Shown: piece by piece, positions 35,769 through 44,853 of the stretch
Position numbering within the stretch: the first letter of the stretch is position 1
Layout of the letters: every line of letters begins with the position of its first letter
Origin: Methanolobus sp. WCC4
Lineage (GTDB): Archaea > Halobacteriota > Methanosarcinia > Methanosarcinales > Methanosarcinaceae
Direction of reading: 5' to 3'
NCBI RefSeq assembly: GCF_038022665.1
Contig: NZ_CP150629.1
Coordinates: 2,648,480-2,712,479 of the forward strand
DNA: 64,000 bases
The notes under the pieces: model-generated
What the model was told of the DNA's origin: nothing
Databases searched by the model: none
Seen by the model: the letters and a program-made list of their open reading frames with translations, nothing else
Made by a program: the position numbers and the translations under genes

Positions 35769-36148
35769 TTAAGAGCCTCCTTCTTGATCAGATAAACGTA
35801 GCCAAACAATACAACAAAAATAAAGACTAACATTTCAACGGTTGCTATAAAATCAATATTATGTCCTTTGAAGATCGTAGCCCATGGATAAAGGAAAAGG
35901 ACTTCAATATCAAAGAGAACAAAAGCAATGGCATAGAGGTAATACTCGACATTGAACTGTATTCTGGCAGTTCCTATCGGTAAGGAACCAGCCTCATATG
36001 TCGTGTACTTTGCTGATGCTTTACTCCTTGGACTTAACAATTTAATGATAAGCATTGTCATAGGAGGCATCACTAGTGCCACAATGAGAATTATTGCAAC
36101 CGGTATGTAACTATTGGCTATGTTACTAATATCGATTATTCCTGACAT
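35756..36148 (-). CDS. fpoA: F420H2 dehydrogenase subunit FpoA (NuoA-like)
   Basis: 130 residues with three membrane helices, NuoA class: YTTYEAGSLPIGTARIQFNV is the conserved loop and EVLFLYPWA the following helix. First gene of the operon fpoA-B-C-D-H-I-J-J-K-L-M-N-O. A CAGGAGAATAG ribosome site precedes the ATG. Confidence 0.96.
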   Translation of the reverse strand: MSGIIDISNIANSYIPVAIILIVALVMPPMTMLIIKLLSPRSKASAKYTTYEAGSLPIGTARIQFNVEYYLYAIAFVLFDIEVLFLYPWATIFKGHNIDFIATVEMLVFIFVVLFGYVYLIKKEALKWMK

Positions 36149-36306
36149 AAACTATTCTCCTGAAAGTTATAAAGGTAGATAGACTATTTGTATAAAACAC
36201 CTTCGTGTATGAAAGACACAAACAGTGCTATGTCCACGCTTCGATAAACCATATCTGCCGACATATTTTTCAATAGATAGAGTTCTAATAATTGATAATA
36301 ATTCAT

Positions 36307-36317
36307 CATATTTAAAT
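36307..36317 (-). promoter_or_regulatory. Probable TATA box of the fpo operon
   Basis: Read on the minus strand as ACAATTTAAATATGATG around TTTAAATA, about 160 bases before fpoA. The rest of the 265-base gap (36149-36413) has no gene; a small inverted repeat around ACACCTTCGTGT lies near 36199-36210 in the inferred leader. A long untranslated leader is therefore likely. Confidence 0.4.
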
Positions 36318-36413
36318 TGTCTCAATTACGATAGTAAGAGACATTGAAGTGGACCAAAATCCTAATAAGAAAGAAAAAAGGAAATTATAGATGCTCAAAA
36401 AAAGAGGATGAAC

Positions 36414-36920
36414 TCAGACCAGTTTTGGAGAGAAATACTTCTTGATGACCGTCTCACACTCCGAGCATGAGATGACCATCCAGTCACCCATATCCATACG
36501 GGCGTATTTATCAAAGATAGATGCACCGCAGTTGGGACATACATAATAATCCTTGAAATAATAGTGATAGAACTGCGGGGTTGATCCCAGCCAGTCCAGA
36601 ACCTTCTGCATGTGTTCAAAATACCTTTTCCTGGAAGGATGGTCGCTGCCATTCTCAAGAACACCTGAAACCCGGGCACTTATGTCCTTTATGTGCTTGT
36701 CGGACTTCTGTGACAGTTTCTTGTAATCTGATATGTACTTCGTAGTGTTATTAAGATAATTCAGGTATGCTCCATGGGCCTTAGGTTCACTTTTCCATAT
36801 AGTACGAAGGAAGTACTCGCCCATGACATCCTCCATGATATCGGCACAGGTCGTACAGATATTATATTCGTTAAAGTGTTTGAAATCCTGAAGTTCCCCA
36901 CATATAGCACAGGTTTCCAT
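36414..36920 (-). CDS. Protein with two zinc ribbons, unknown function
   Basis: 168 residues with Cys pairs at both ends: METCAICGELQDF and NICTTCAD at the N-terminus, and YVCPNCGASIFD with VISCSECETVIKKYF at the C-terminus. Between them is a helical, Lys/Tyr-rich section (KYISDYKKLSQKSDKHIKD). No family recognised. It is 13 bases downstream of the DUF22-like gene on the same strand, so they are likely cotranscribed. Confidence 0.65.
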   Translation of the reverse strand: METCAICGELQDFKHFNEYNICTTCADIMEDVMGEYFLRTIWKSEPKAHGAYLNYLNNTTKYISDYKKLSQKSDKHIKDISARVSGVLENGSDHPSRKRYFEHMQKVLDWLGSTPQFYHYYFKDYYVCPNCGASIFDKYARMDMGDWMVISCSECETVIKKYFSPKLV

Positions 36921-36933
36921 GAAATACCTCCAT

Positions 36934-37353
36934 TTATCTGATAGAACGCGGCGTCATTGCTTCACGGGTGAACATTATTGGGAAGATGTTGAGTACCGCA
37001 AGCAGATCACCCTCTCTTATGCGACCACTTTCCTGGCCTATCACATAAGCCGAATTTATGGTACGTTCACTATCTACAGGTTTGGCGCCTCCCTTTGCAC
37101 CGACCTTGATGAGTGAGACGACCGCATGATGGGAGAACGTACATGGAAGTGCAACCATGTCCGGATCAAGCTGGATCTCTTTTACATTGACCCTTTTAAA
37201 CTCGCCAGCCCGTATCTCTGCATCTTCGTCCGATATGACCATCTCCCATTTAGCCCGTGTAGCCATGGTAAATTCATATGGTGCAGCCTTTACTTGCTTT
37301 GATGTCAATTCCCCATTTTCCCTGGAGACGACCTGGATAACTTCTTTCTTCAT
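36934..37353 (-). CDS. DUF22-like conserved archaeal protein
   Basis: 139 residues, soluble, beta-rich. KWEMVISDEDAEIRAGEFKRV and the block SHHAVVSLIKVGAKGGAKPVDSERT followed by AYVIGQESGRIREGDLLAVL resemble the archaeal DUF22 family, which has no known function. The second block looks like an SAF- or beta-clip-type ligand loop, but that is only an impression. First gene of a pair with the zinc-ribbon protein. Confidence 0.55.
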   Translation of the reverse strand: MKKEVIQVVSRENGELTSKQVKAAPYEFTMATRAKWEMVISDEDAEIRAGEFKRVNVKEIQLDPDMVALPCTFSHHAVVSLIKVGAKGGAKPVDSERTINSAYVIGQESGRIREGDLLAVLNIFPIMFTREAMTPRSIR

Positions 37354-37451
37354 AAGGTCACCTAAAAATTAAACGTACCTGCAACTATAAAAATGTTCCG
37401 CGAATCGTTCATGAATAATCATGACATAATGTGTATCTGTGCTCATAAGAG

Positions 37452-37901
37452 TTATTTTTGAAGGATCACACAACTTCTCTCTTTATGACATTTAGTTGTC
37501 AGGATGCTCTGAGAATCCTTTATACCATCCATATTACCAATGACCTGAAGAACATTTTCCTTCAATGAATGTATATCGAATGTCCTTACCTTCAAAAGCA
37601 TATCATAGGGTTCAAGAAGCTCATATATCTCAAGCACATCATCTATGCCCTTAAGGCGGTTCAGTATATTGATCCTCTTACTCTGTTCGATATTGACACC
37701 AATGAAGGTCGTGACATTCAGCCCCACTTCTGCCGTGTCCACCTTGACCGTGAATTCCTTGATCACACCTGTTTCACGCATTTTCTCAATTCTCTTATGC
37801 ACCGTTGATGTAGCCAGCTCCAGATCGGTTGCGATCTCAGTACTATGCATCCTTGAGTTTTTGCAAAGGTGATCCAATATAGCAAGGTCAATTTCATCCA
37901 T
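37452..37901 (-). CDS. Lrp/AsnC-family transcriptional regulator
   Basis: 149 residues: N-terminal winged HTH (DLAILDHLCKNSRMHSTEIA, then LATSTVHKRIEKMRETGVI) and C-terminal RAM/ligand domain (TTFIGVNIEQSKRINILNRL, VLEIYELLEPYDMLLKVRT). Such proteins often sense amino acids and bind short palindromes. Divergent from the mini-ferredoxin gene; the 183-base spacer may be its own operator region. The target genes are not evident. Confidence 0.9.
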   Translation of the reverse strand: MDEIDLAILDHLCKNSRMHSTEIATDLELATSTVHKRIEKMRETGVIKEFTVKVDTAEVGLNVTTFIGVNIEQSKRINILNRLKGIDDVLEIYELLEPYDMLLKVRTFDIHSLKENVLQVIGNMDGIKDSQSILTTKCHKERSCVILQK

Positions 37902-38084
37902 GAAATATAATTACACCTCGATAATAATAAATATTTCTGTTTGGAACAGGAAATGACCAATATGATCACACTACCAGAGTAATGGAACTTAAAGATCATC
38001 CATGATAGAATATCAACACAAAAAGAGGACAATAAGACTTTTTATTGTTGAAAACCTTATACAACGAAATCCGGTGAATATACT

Positions 38085-38240
38085 ATGAAAGTGAACGAGA
38101 ACTGTGTAGGATGCGGTCAATGCACTGCTTTTTGTAATGTTGGTGCAATCGAAGTAAAAGGTAAAGCAACGATCACCTCCGCATGTGTGGATTGCGGATC
38201 ATGTGTCGCGTACTGTCCGGTCAAAGCAATAGAGGCATAG
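38085..38240 (+). CDS. Mini-ferredoxin, 2[4Fe-4S], 51 residues
   Basis: A 51-residue ferredoxin with two cluster motifs: Cys 7, 10, 13, 17 in CVGCGQCTAFCNVGAIE and Cys 34, 37, 40, 44 in CVDCGSCVAYCPVKAIE. The first motif has Asn in place of the usual Pro after its fourth Cys. GGTGAATA before the ATG is a good ribosome site, and a TTTTTATTG run near 38038 may be its TATA box. The stop is TAG, and the flavoprotein gene starts one base later, so this ferredoxin is the likely electron donor for it. Confidence 0.9.
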   Translation: MKVNENCVGCGQCTAFCNVGAIEVKGKATITSACVDCGSCVAYCPVKAIEA

Positions 38241-38241
38241 G

Positions 38242-39522
38242 ATGAAAGCAATAATTATCGGGTCCGGGCTGGGAGGTTTGCTCAGTGCAGCAAAGTTATC
38301 AAAGGAAGGCTATGATGTCGAGGTCTTTGAGCGTCTCCCCATAATAGGAGGAAGGTTCACGAATTTCGACTATGATGGTTTTCAGCTCAGTACAGGGGCA
38401 TTACACATGCTTCCACATGGACCTACCGGACCACTGGCACAGCTTCTTAGTGATGTTGGGGTCAATGTGGAGATCGTCCGCAAGAAACCAACTGCAGTCA
38501 TAAGGATCCCAAGGAAAAGAGGAGATACCGATTATAAATACGGACATAAGGACCTTCTTTTCGAGGACTTTAAAGTTCCTTTCTCATTGTGGAACCGCAT
38601 CAAGCTGATATATTACGTAATAAGTACCCGGAAGAACCCACCATCAGGAAAGTCCTTCGAGCAGTGGTGCAGAGAACACATTGACCAGGACTGGACATAC
38701 CGCATATCGGATGCATTCTTTGGATGGGCACTGAGCCTCAAAGGCGCGGATGTACCGGTGGAAGAAGGCTTTGCGATCATTGAGAAACTCTATCATTTTG
38801 GCGGACCCGGCGTTCCAATGGGAGGATGCAAGGCGATCACAGATGCACTTGCAGACATCATCAGAGCAGATGGAGGAAAGATCCACACCTCTTCAGAGGT
38901 CAGTGAACTCAGGGTCGAAGATGGAAAGGTCACAGGCGTCGTTGTTAATGGAGAAGTACACAATGCAGATCTTGTCCTCAGTGATATCGGTCACCCTGCT
39001 ACAGCAAAGCTCATGGGTGAAGTGGAAGGCATCAATGGACTTGACAACTATGGAAAGAAGGCTTCTGAACTGAAACCATCTGCCGGGATAAAGATATGCC
39101 TCTCATCTGACAAGCCACTTATAGGACACGGAGGAGTACTGCTCACGCCTTATGCAAAGAGAGTGAACGGGATAAATGAGGTCACGAATGTCGACCCGAG
39201 CCTTGCACCAAAAGGAAAACACCTCACAATGGCCCATCAATGTGTACACTGGGATGACATAGATGACCTTGACAGAGAGATAGAGCTCGGACTTGAGGAT
39301 CTCAGGGACATATTTGCAGGAAAGGAATACGAAGTACTTCTGATACAATCATATTCCAACGACTGGCCTGTTAACAGGTCACCATCAGGAGCGGATCTTA
39401 AGAACAGGACACCGATCCCAAACCTATATGTAGTAGGAGATGGAGCGAAAGGAAAGGGTGGCATAGAAGTGGAAGGTATTGCACTTGGAGTAAAGAACTC
39501 CATGCAGGATATTCTGGCATGA
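38242..39522 (+). CDS. Phytoene-desaturase-like FAD oxidoreductase
   Basis: 426 residues. An N-terminal FAD-binding Rossmann motif (AIIIGSGLGGLLSAAKLSKEG then VEVFERLPIIGGRF) and a C-terminal FAD site (PNLYVVGDGAKGKGGIEVEG) place it with the phytoene desaturase/amine oxidase superfamily. Methanogens have few carotenoids, so the substrate may be another isoprenoid, for instance a lipid or methanophenazine chain. The direct linkage to a ferredoxin suggests reduction (saturation) rather than desaturation; this is inference. It is followed by cofG on the same strand after a promoter-like gap. Confidence 0.75.
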   Translation: MKAIIIGSGLGGLLSAAKLSKEGYDVEVFERLPIIGGRFTNFDYDGFQLSTGALHMLPHGPTGPLAQLLSDVGVNVEIVRKKPTAVIRIPRKRGDTDYKYGHKDLLFEDFKVPFSLWNRIKLIYYVISTRKNPPSGKSFEQWCREHIDQDWTYRISDAFFGWALSLKGADVPVEEGFAIIEKLYHFGGPGVPMGGCKAITDALADIIRADGGKIHTSSEVSELRVEDGKVTGVVVNGEVHNADLVLSDIGHPATAKLMGEVEGINGLDNYGKKASELKPSAGIKICLSSDKPLIGHGGVLLTPYAKRVNGINEVTNVDPSLAPKGKHLTMAHQCVHWDDIDDLDREIELGLEDLRDIFAGKEYEVLLIQSYSNDWPVNRSPSGADLKNRTPIPNLYVVGDGAKGKGGIEVEGIALGVKNSMQDILA

Positions 39523-39528
39523 ACCAAG

Positions 39529-39559
39529 CTATAAAAGACATAAGTGAATAAACTTATGT
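39529..39559 (+). promoter_or_regulatory. TATA box and operator-like inverted repeat before cofG
   Basis: GCTATAAAAG (39528-39537) is a good TATA box. It is followed directly by ACATAAGT, six bases, ACTTATGT (39538-39559), a perfect eight-base inverted repeat placed where transcription would start. It could be a repressor site or a weak terminator for the flavoprotein gene. Confidence 0.5.
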
Positions 39560-39587
39560 AACTGATCATCCAATCAAGGAAATAACT

Positions 39588-40574
39588 ATGAATGAATTTG
39601 TCACATTCTGTAGAAATGTTTTCATACCGGTAACGAACATCTGCCGCAACAAATGCGACTACTGTACGTTCCGTCGCGAGCCTCAGGATACAGAGGCAAA
39701 GCTCATGAAGATAGAAGAGATCACCCCCATACTTGAGCAGGGGAAAAAAGCAGGATGTACAGAAGTTCTTTTTACTTTTGGGGAATATGCAGAAGAAGTA
39801 CCCGAATACAGGGAATGGCTCAATGAACTTGGTTATTCCAGTACAATCGATTACATCTGTGAGCTTTGCAGGCTCGCCATAGACATGGGCCTGTTACCAC
39901 ATACCAATGCAGGTGTCATGAACTACACAGAGATGGAAAAGCTCAAGCCATTGAATGCCAGTATGGGACTGATGCTCGAGACCACTGCAGATGTCAAGGC
40001 GCATCAGGGATCACCCGGAAAGGAACCTTCACAGAGGATCAAGACGATACGCTATGCAGGGGATCTGAACATTCCTTTTACAACCGGTCTGCTCATCGGC
40101 ATTGGAGAAACACTTGACGACAGGATAAATTCCCTGCTCTCGATAGCGGAGATACATGAGGAGTACGGCCACATACAGGAAGTGATAATACAGAACTTCA
40201 CTCCAAAACCGGACACTCCAATGGCTGATGTACCTGCACCAACTGAAGAAGAGATGATGCAGACGATACTGATCGCAAGGGAGATACTTCCTGACGATGT
40301 TGCCATTCAGGTTGCACCAAATCTTATCGACCCTTACATCCTGATACAGTGTGGTGCCAGTGACCTTGGAGGGATATCACCCACTACAAAGGACTGGATC
40401 AACCCTGAGACCGAATGGCCAAGTGTGTCTGAGTTGAAAGGAATGGTGCGTGAGTTCACCCTCAGGGAAAGACTTCCAATCTATCCTCAATACATAAAGA
40501 AGGGTTGGTACAGCGATGAACTGAAAGACCTCATAGAGAGTCTTGCAGATAATGATGGATATCGGAAAGTTTGA
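39588..40574 (+). CDS. cofG: 7,8-didemethyl-8-hydroxy-5-deazariboflavin synthase subunit CofG
   Basis: 328 residues, radical SAM enzyme. The [4Fe-4S]/SAM motif is CRNKCDYC in VTNICRNKCDYCTFRR. With CofH it makes the F0 chromophore of coenzyme F420. HTNAGVMNYTEMEKLKPLN and IIQNFTPKPDTPM are typical of CofG. CAAGGAAATAACT precedes the ATG. The stop is 54 bases before cofH, with a short GC hairpin (CCCC-AAC-GGGG at 40577-40587) in between. Confidence 0.97.
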   Translation: MNEFVTFCRNVFIPVTNICRNKCDYCTFRREPQDTEAKLMKIEEITPILEQGKKAGCTEVLFTFGEYAEEVPEYREWLNELGYSSTIDYICELCRLAIDMGLLPHTNAGVMNYTEMEKLKPLNASMGLMLETTADVKAHQGSPGKEPSQRIKTIRYAGDLNIPFTTGLLIGIGETLDDRINSLLSIAEIHEEYGHIQEVIIQNFTPKPDTPMADVPAPTEEEMMQTILIAREILPDDVAIQVAPNLIDPYILIQCGASDLGGISPTTKDWINPETEWPSVSELKGMVREFTLRERLPIYPQYIKKGWYSDELKDLIESLADNDGYRKV

Positions 40575-40592
40575 TCCCCCAACGGGGCACAT

Positions 40593-40602
40593 CTTTTAAA
40601 TA
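40593..40602 (+). promoter_or_regulatory. Possible TATA box for cofH
   Basis: CTTTTAAATA, 26-35 bases before the cofH ATG and just after a small GC hairpin. If used, cofH would have an almost leaderless transcript separate from cofG. Confidence 0.35.
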
Positions 40603-40627
40603 CAAAAGAAAGGTATCAGTGAGAACT

Positions 40628-41743
40628 ATGAACCCTATTATTCCGGAAGAGATCATTGAACGAGCCAATAAGGGCATGACCACAAAGGAAGACGCGCTTT
40701 TTCTATTGGAAGTGCCGCCGTTCAAGCTGTTTGAACTTGCGGACAGGTTGCGTCAGGAGACCATAGGAGATACTGTAACCTATGTGGTCAACCGCAACAT
40801 CAATTTTACCAACCGCTGTATCGGGAACTGTGGGTTCTGTGCGTTCTGCGATAATACCGGCTATATCCTGACCATTCAGGAGATACTTGAAAAAGTAAGG
40901 GATGCAGTGAGCCAGGGAGCAACTGAGGTCTGTATTCAGGGTGGACTTCTTCCTGATGTCGATATTAATTTCTATACAGACATAATCAAAGCTGTCAAGG
41001 CAGAATTCCCACATATTCACACACATGCATTCTCCCCTATGGAAGTGTACCATGCTGCTAAACAGACAGGTATTACTGTCGATGAGGCACTTATAATGCT
41101 TAAGGAAGCAGGACTGGACACTATGCCAGGAACTGCAGCAGAGATACTTTCCGACAGGGTAAGGGAGATCATTTGTTCCAGCAAGCTCAAGACCGATGAA
41201 TGGGTGGATGTTGTCACAAAGGCACACCAGACAGGGATCAATACAACTGCAACTATAATGTACGGCCACATTGAGACTGTTGAGGAACGTATTGACCATA
41301 TAATGCTCATCAGGGATATACAGAAGAAGACCGGTGGTTTCACGGAATTCGTTCCACTGACGTTCATGCCGTATAACAATAGGATCGGCAGTGAAATGAT
41401 AAAGCAGGGCAGATATGCGACCCCGGGAATACAGGACCTCCAATTATATGCGCTCGCACGCATCATACTTAACACTCATATCGAGAACATTCAGGCAAGC
41501 TGGGTCAAGCTCGGCAAGAAACTTGCGCAGGTGGCACTTTACTGCGGCGTCAATGATCTTGGCGGAACCCTCATGGAAGAGAAGATATCAGCTTCCGCAG
41601 GTTCTACAACTGGCCAGTTCATGTCCGCAGAAGAACTTGAATGGTTCATCAAGTCCTCAGGAAGGAAGCCACTTCAAAGGAACACCATCTATAAGCCGAT
41701 AATCAACAGTGATCAGGAACAGATGAAACTCAAGGTTGCCTGA
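40628..41743 (+). CDS. cofH: 5-amino-6-(D-ribitylamino)uracil-L-tyrosine 4-hydroxyphenyl transferase CofH
   Basis: About 371 residues, radical SAM, partner of CofG; it joins tyrosine to the ribitylaminouracil precursor of F0. The cluster motif is CIGNCGFCAFC (C-x3-C-x2-C) after NRNINFTNR. VCIQGGLLPDVDINFYTDII and HTHAFSPMEVYHA are family blocks. The ATG at 40628 is preferred: the longer frame from a TTG at 40571 overlaps the cofG stop and adds a lysine-rich leader the family lacks. Confidence 0.96.
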   Translation: MNPIIPEEIIERANKGMTTKEDALFLLEVPPFKLFELADRLRQETIGDTVTYVVNRNINFTNRCIGNCGFCAFCDNTGYILTIQEILEKVRDAVSQGATEVCIQGGLLPDVDINFYTDIIKAVKAEFPHIHTHAFSPMEVYHAAKQTGITVDEALIMLKEAGLDTMPGTAAEILSDRVREIICSSKLKTDEWVDVVTKAHQTGINTTATIMYGHIETVEERIDHIMLIRDIQKKTGGFTEFVPLTFMPYNNRIGSEMIKQGRYATPGIQDLQLYALARIILNTHIENIQASWVKLGKKLAQVALYCGVNDLGGTLMEEKISASAGSTTGQFMSAEELEWFIKSSGRKPLQRNTIYKPIINSDQEQMKLKVA

Positions 41744-41751
41744 GGAAGCCG

Positions 41752-42384
41752 ATGAAAGCATTGATACCATACAAGAAGAAAAATGCCAAATCAAGGCTTT
41801 CGCCTGCACTTACCCTTGAAGAAAGGGAGAGTTTCGTGGAGCTTATGTTAAGGGATGTTGTCAGCAGCCTTCAGGAAGCAGGAGTAAAAGAGATAGACAT
41901 ACTCACAACACCTGATAACGGCGTACCAAAGGACATCAATGTGAATGTGGTGCTGAACGAGCATGACCTGAACGAGGCCATCAATGAATACCTGAGCCAT
42001 GAGAAAGAACCGATATTCATAATCATGGCAGACCTTCCGCTTGTAAGAGCAGAACATGTGAAGGATATATGTTCAAGACCAGAGGATGTTGTCATTGTTC
42101 CGGGAAAGGGCGGAGGTACGAATGTCATATTCATAAAGGACCCTTCCAATTACCACGTGAAATATTACGGCTCCAGTTTCCTTAATCATTGCAATATAGC
42201 AAAGGACAGGGGCTGTTCGGTATACATCTACGATTCTTTCCTGCTGAGCACCGACATAGACGAGCCTCACGACCTTGTAGAGATAATGCTTCACGGGCAT
42301 GGCAGATCAAAAGAATATGTCCTGGACAGGTTCGATATGGAAACCGGCAAGACAAGAGCTAAGATCAGCTCTTCTAATGCATAA
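41752..42384 (+). CDS. cofC: 2-phospho-L-lactate guanylyltransferase CofC
   Basis: 210 residues, nucleotidyltransferase fold. It activates 2-phospholactate with GTP for attachment to F0 in F420 synthesis. MKALIPYKKKNAKSRLSPAL is the nucleotide-binding N-terminus, IIMADLPLV the metal-binding Asp motif, and VIVPGKGGGTNVIFI the phosphate loop. It begins eight bases after cofH, so the two are cotranscribed. Confidence 0.95.
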   Translation: MKALIPYKKKNAKSRLSPALTLEERESFVELMLRDVVSSLQEAGVKEIDILTTPDNGVPKDINVNVVLNEHDLNEAINEYLSHEKEPIFIIMADLPLVRAEHVKDICSRPEDVVIVPGKGGGTNVIFIKDPSNYHVKYYGSSFLNHCNIAKDRGCSVYIYDSFLLSTDIDEPHDLVEIMLHGHGRSKEYVLDRFDMETGKTRAKISSSNA

Positions 42385-42504
42385 ACAACATATAGTCCCT
42401 GTACCATAATGAGTTCGATATTCATGTTATTCTAATTCATGCATCAGAAAGATATATTTCCTTTTAAACAATTAGAGACAAATTATACAAATCTATAGGT
42501 GATA

Positions 42505-42681
42505 ATGGTGACCATTAATGTAAACAAGTTCAAATGCGGATATTGCGGCGCATGTGTAAGTGTATGCCCGACGGGAGCACTTGAATTGGTCGAAACCTGG
42601 ATCGAGGTCAGTGAGAAATGTACCACATGTGGCATTTGTTCAAAGATATGCCCGGTTGGCGCTATTGAGGTGAAAAAGTGA
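42505..42681 (+). CDS. Ferredoxin 2[4Fe-4S] linked to geranylgeranyl reductase
   Basis: About 58 residues with two motifs, [17 protein letters not shown] and [17 protein letters not shown]. In Methanosarcina acetivorans a ferredoxin encoded next to geranylgeranyl reductase was shown to be needed for full reduction of archaeal lipids in E. coli (Isobe and co-workers), and this gene has the same position. AGGTGATA precedes the start; GTG at 42499 or 42508 are alternatives. It overlaps the reductase start by four bases. Confidence 0.93.
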   Translation: MVTINVNKFKCGYCGACVSVCPTGALELVETWIEVSEKCTTCGICSKICPVGAIEVKK

Positions 42682-43898
42682 AGAGCGAGTATGATGTTGT
42701 TGTGATCGGTGCAGGACCCGGTGGATCCATTGCCGCAAAGACAGCAGCTCAGAAAGGTCTGGACGTACTCCTTATCGAGAAAAGGCAGGAGATAGGGGAT
42801 CCTGTAAGGTGTGCAGAAGGCGTCAGCAAGATATGGCTCAGGAAGCACATAGAACCAGACCATCGATGGATCTGTGCAGATGTGAAAGGATCACGCATAT
42901 TCGCACCTGACGGCACCATGATAGAGATGTCAGAGGAGATCGCTGGCGGAGAGGTCGGATATGTACTTGAGCGTAAGATATTCGACAGGGCACTTGCATA
43001 TGAAAGTGCAAATGCAGGTGCTGAAGTTATGGTCAAGACAAGGGCCACAGACCTCATAATAGAGAATGGTTTTGTCAAAGGGGTCAGGGTAATGCACCTT
43101 GGCGAGACACACGACATTCGTGCAAAGGTGGTCATTGGTGCTGATGGTGTCGAGTCGAAAATCGGAAGATGGGCAGGGATAGATACCTCACTAAAGCCCG
43201 CAGACATAGAAACCTGTGCACAGTACCTTATGAGTGGTACAGGCATCGATCAGGACTATTGTTATTTTTACATAGGTAATGAGATAGCTCCGGCAGGATA
43301 CATATGGTTGTTCCCAAAGGGCAAAGGCCTTGCTAATGTAGGTATTGGAATACTTGGCAGCAAGTCCGGTGAGAAACATGCGATCGATTACCTGAACGAG
43401 TTCGTCGAGAAGAACTACCCTGAAGCAAAGATACTCGAAATGGATGTAGGAGGAGTCCCTGTAAGTGGTTCCATCGAAAAGACAACAGTCGATGGACTGA
43501 TGCTTGTAGGAGATGCAGCCAGACAGTCCGACCCGATCACAGGAGGAGGCATCATCAATGCAATGGAAGCCGGGAAGATCGCAGGTGAAGTTGCATATGA
43601 CGCCATATCCAGAGGCGATGTATCGGCCAGTGGACTTCAGGAGTATGAAAAAAGGTGGCGTGATTTCATTGGACGTGAGATAGACAACAGTCTGATAGTA
43701 AAGGACATATTCACAGATTTCAGTGACAAAGATATCAACTCCCTTGCGCATTCACTGGAAGGGGTCAATTTCTCAAGCATGAGCCTGTTGGATCTTCTTT
43801 ACGCACTTTTCAAGGCTAACAAGAAACTCCTGTGGGACCTGAGAGTCCTTTTCAAGAACGTTGTCAAATACGAACTTGATTTTGAACATGAGAAGTGA
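42678..43898 (+). CDS. Digeranylgeranylglycerophospholipid (geranylgeranyl) reductase
   Basis: 406 residues, FAD-dependent reductase that saturates the isoprenoid chains of archaeal membrane lipids. FAD motif [20 protein letters not shown] at the N-terminus, then the family block [17 protein letters not shown], and the second FAD motif [18 protein letters not shown]. It starts with GTG overlapping the ferredoxin stop (GTGA). Its own stop codon lies within a 20-base palindrome (43893-43912). Confidence 0.95.
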   Translation: MKSEYDVVVIGAGPGGSIAAKTAAQKGLDVLLIEKRQEIGDPVRCAEGVSKIWLRKHIEPDHRWICADVKGSRIFAPDGTMIEMSEEIAGGEVGYVLERKIFDRALAYESANAGAEVMVKTRATDLIIENGFVKGVRVMHLGETHDIRAKVVIGADGVESKIGRWAGIDTSLKPADIETCAQYLMSGTGIDQDYCYFYIGNEIAPAGYIWLFPKGKGLANVGIGILGSKSGEKHAIDYLNEFVEKNYPEAKILEMDVGGVPVSGSIEKTTVDGLMLVGDAARQSDPITGGGIINAMEAGKIAGEVAYDAISRGDVSASGLQEYEKRWRDFIGREIDNSLIVKDIFTDFSDKDINSLAHSLEGVNFSSMSLLDLLYALFKANKKLLWDLRVLFKNVVKYELDFEHEK

Positions 43899-43912
43899 CC
43901 GACCGGTCACTT
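43893..43912. promoter_or_regulatory. Palindrome AAGTGACC-nnnn-GGTCACTT, copy 1
   Basis: AAGTGACCGACCGGTCACTT overlaps the stop codon of the reductase gene. A related 20-base palindrome overlaps the stop of the next gene. It looks like a TetR-type operator, or it is a terminator stem (a T-rich run follows from 43931). Confidence 0.5.
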
Positions 43913-44010
43913 ACCCCTATTTTCATCCTATCTTTTTTTGCATCTTCTGCATAATCTTTTTTACATACCCCACATAGACAATACTACCAGTATATTCTGT
44001 GGAGGACATC

Positions 44011-44853
44011 ATGGGAAAAAGGAAGATGACAATCTCCGAAATTGAGGAAATGAACTATTATGACTTCATGAGTTATCTGGGAGTTCAATATTTCCACATT
44101 GGGGGACCGCGTTCAACCGAAGAGATGGCAAAGCTATGCCACATAGACAGAACAAGCAAAGTACTGATGGTAGGTTGTGGAAGCGGTTTCAGCGCCTGTT
44201 TCCTTGCAAAGATAACAGGCTGTTACGTCATCGGTATCGATATTGCAGAGATGCCGATAAAGAATGCAAGAGTGCGGAGCATTGATGAAAGGGTTGAAGA
44301 CAGGACTGAATTCATTACGGGTGATGCTTATAACCTGCCTTTCAAAGAAGATTCCTTTGATGTCGTAATTACAGAGTTCGTTTCCCAGTTCCTTGATAAG
44401 GAAAGAGCATTCGGAGAATTTATGCGGGTCCTTGGGCCCGGAGCTTATGCAGGGATCAATGAGATGTACAGGGACGATGACATTGAACCTCATCTTAAAA
44501 CAAAGATAGATGAAGCTGAAGCTCTCTTTACAGAAGTTACCGGGCTGCACTTCAATATGCATACACCCGAGGAATGGAGATATTATTTCGAAAGAGCAGG
44601 ATTCAAAGACATAGAGATCCACAAGCACAGACCGTTTGAAGGATTCAGGGACATGCTTGATACCTTCAGGTCCATGGGAGGGATCCTGAATACGACGACC
44701 TTAATCGTGAGAATGTTGAAATATATGATATTAAGCAAGAGGATCAGAGCTCGTTTTTCAAGACTGGATAAAGGAAAAAGGATCCTGTTCAATAATAAAG
44801 ATACGCGAGAGCATGTCGGTTACATACTAGGTATCGCAAGAAAATGTCCTTGA
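44011..44853 (+). CDS. Class I SAM-dependent methyltransferase, unknown substrate
   Basis: About 280 residues. The SAM-binding core is clear: KVLMVGCGSGFSACFLAKI (motif I), GIDIAEMPIKNAR (acidic residue), FITGDAYNLPFKEDSFDVVI and the later FYERAGF-type block EEWRYYFERAGFKDIEIHKH. The C-terminal tail is basic and hydrophobic (LIVRMLKYMILSKRIRARF), which suggests contact with the membrane or a lipid-like substrate. The ATG at 44011 has GGAGGACATC ahead; GTG at 43999 is less likely. The gene is flanked by two related palindromes. It follows lipid reductase, so a lipid or quinone-type substrate is possible. Confidence 0.8.
   Translation: MGKRKMTISEIEEMNYYDFMSYLGVQYFHIGGPRSTEEMAKLCHIDRTSKVLMVGCGSGFSACFLAKITGCYVIGIDIAEMPIKNARVRSIDERVEDRTEFITGDAYNLPFKEDSFDVVITEFVSQFLDKERAFGEFMRVLGPGAYAGINEMYRDDDIEPHLKTKIDEAEALFTEVTGLHFNMHTPEEWRYYFERAGFKDIEIHKHRPFEGFRDMLDTFRSMGGILNTTTLIVRMLKYMILSKRIRARFSRLDKGKRILFNNKDTREHVGYILGIARKCP

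Noticed and set aside
7497-38240. TAG stop codons (truD, two cheC genes, mini-ferredoxin) as possible pyrrolysine sites.
   Set aside because: Each protein is complete at its TAG, and read-through adds only unrelated sequence or runs into the next gene out of frame.
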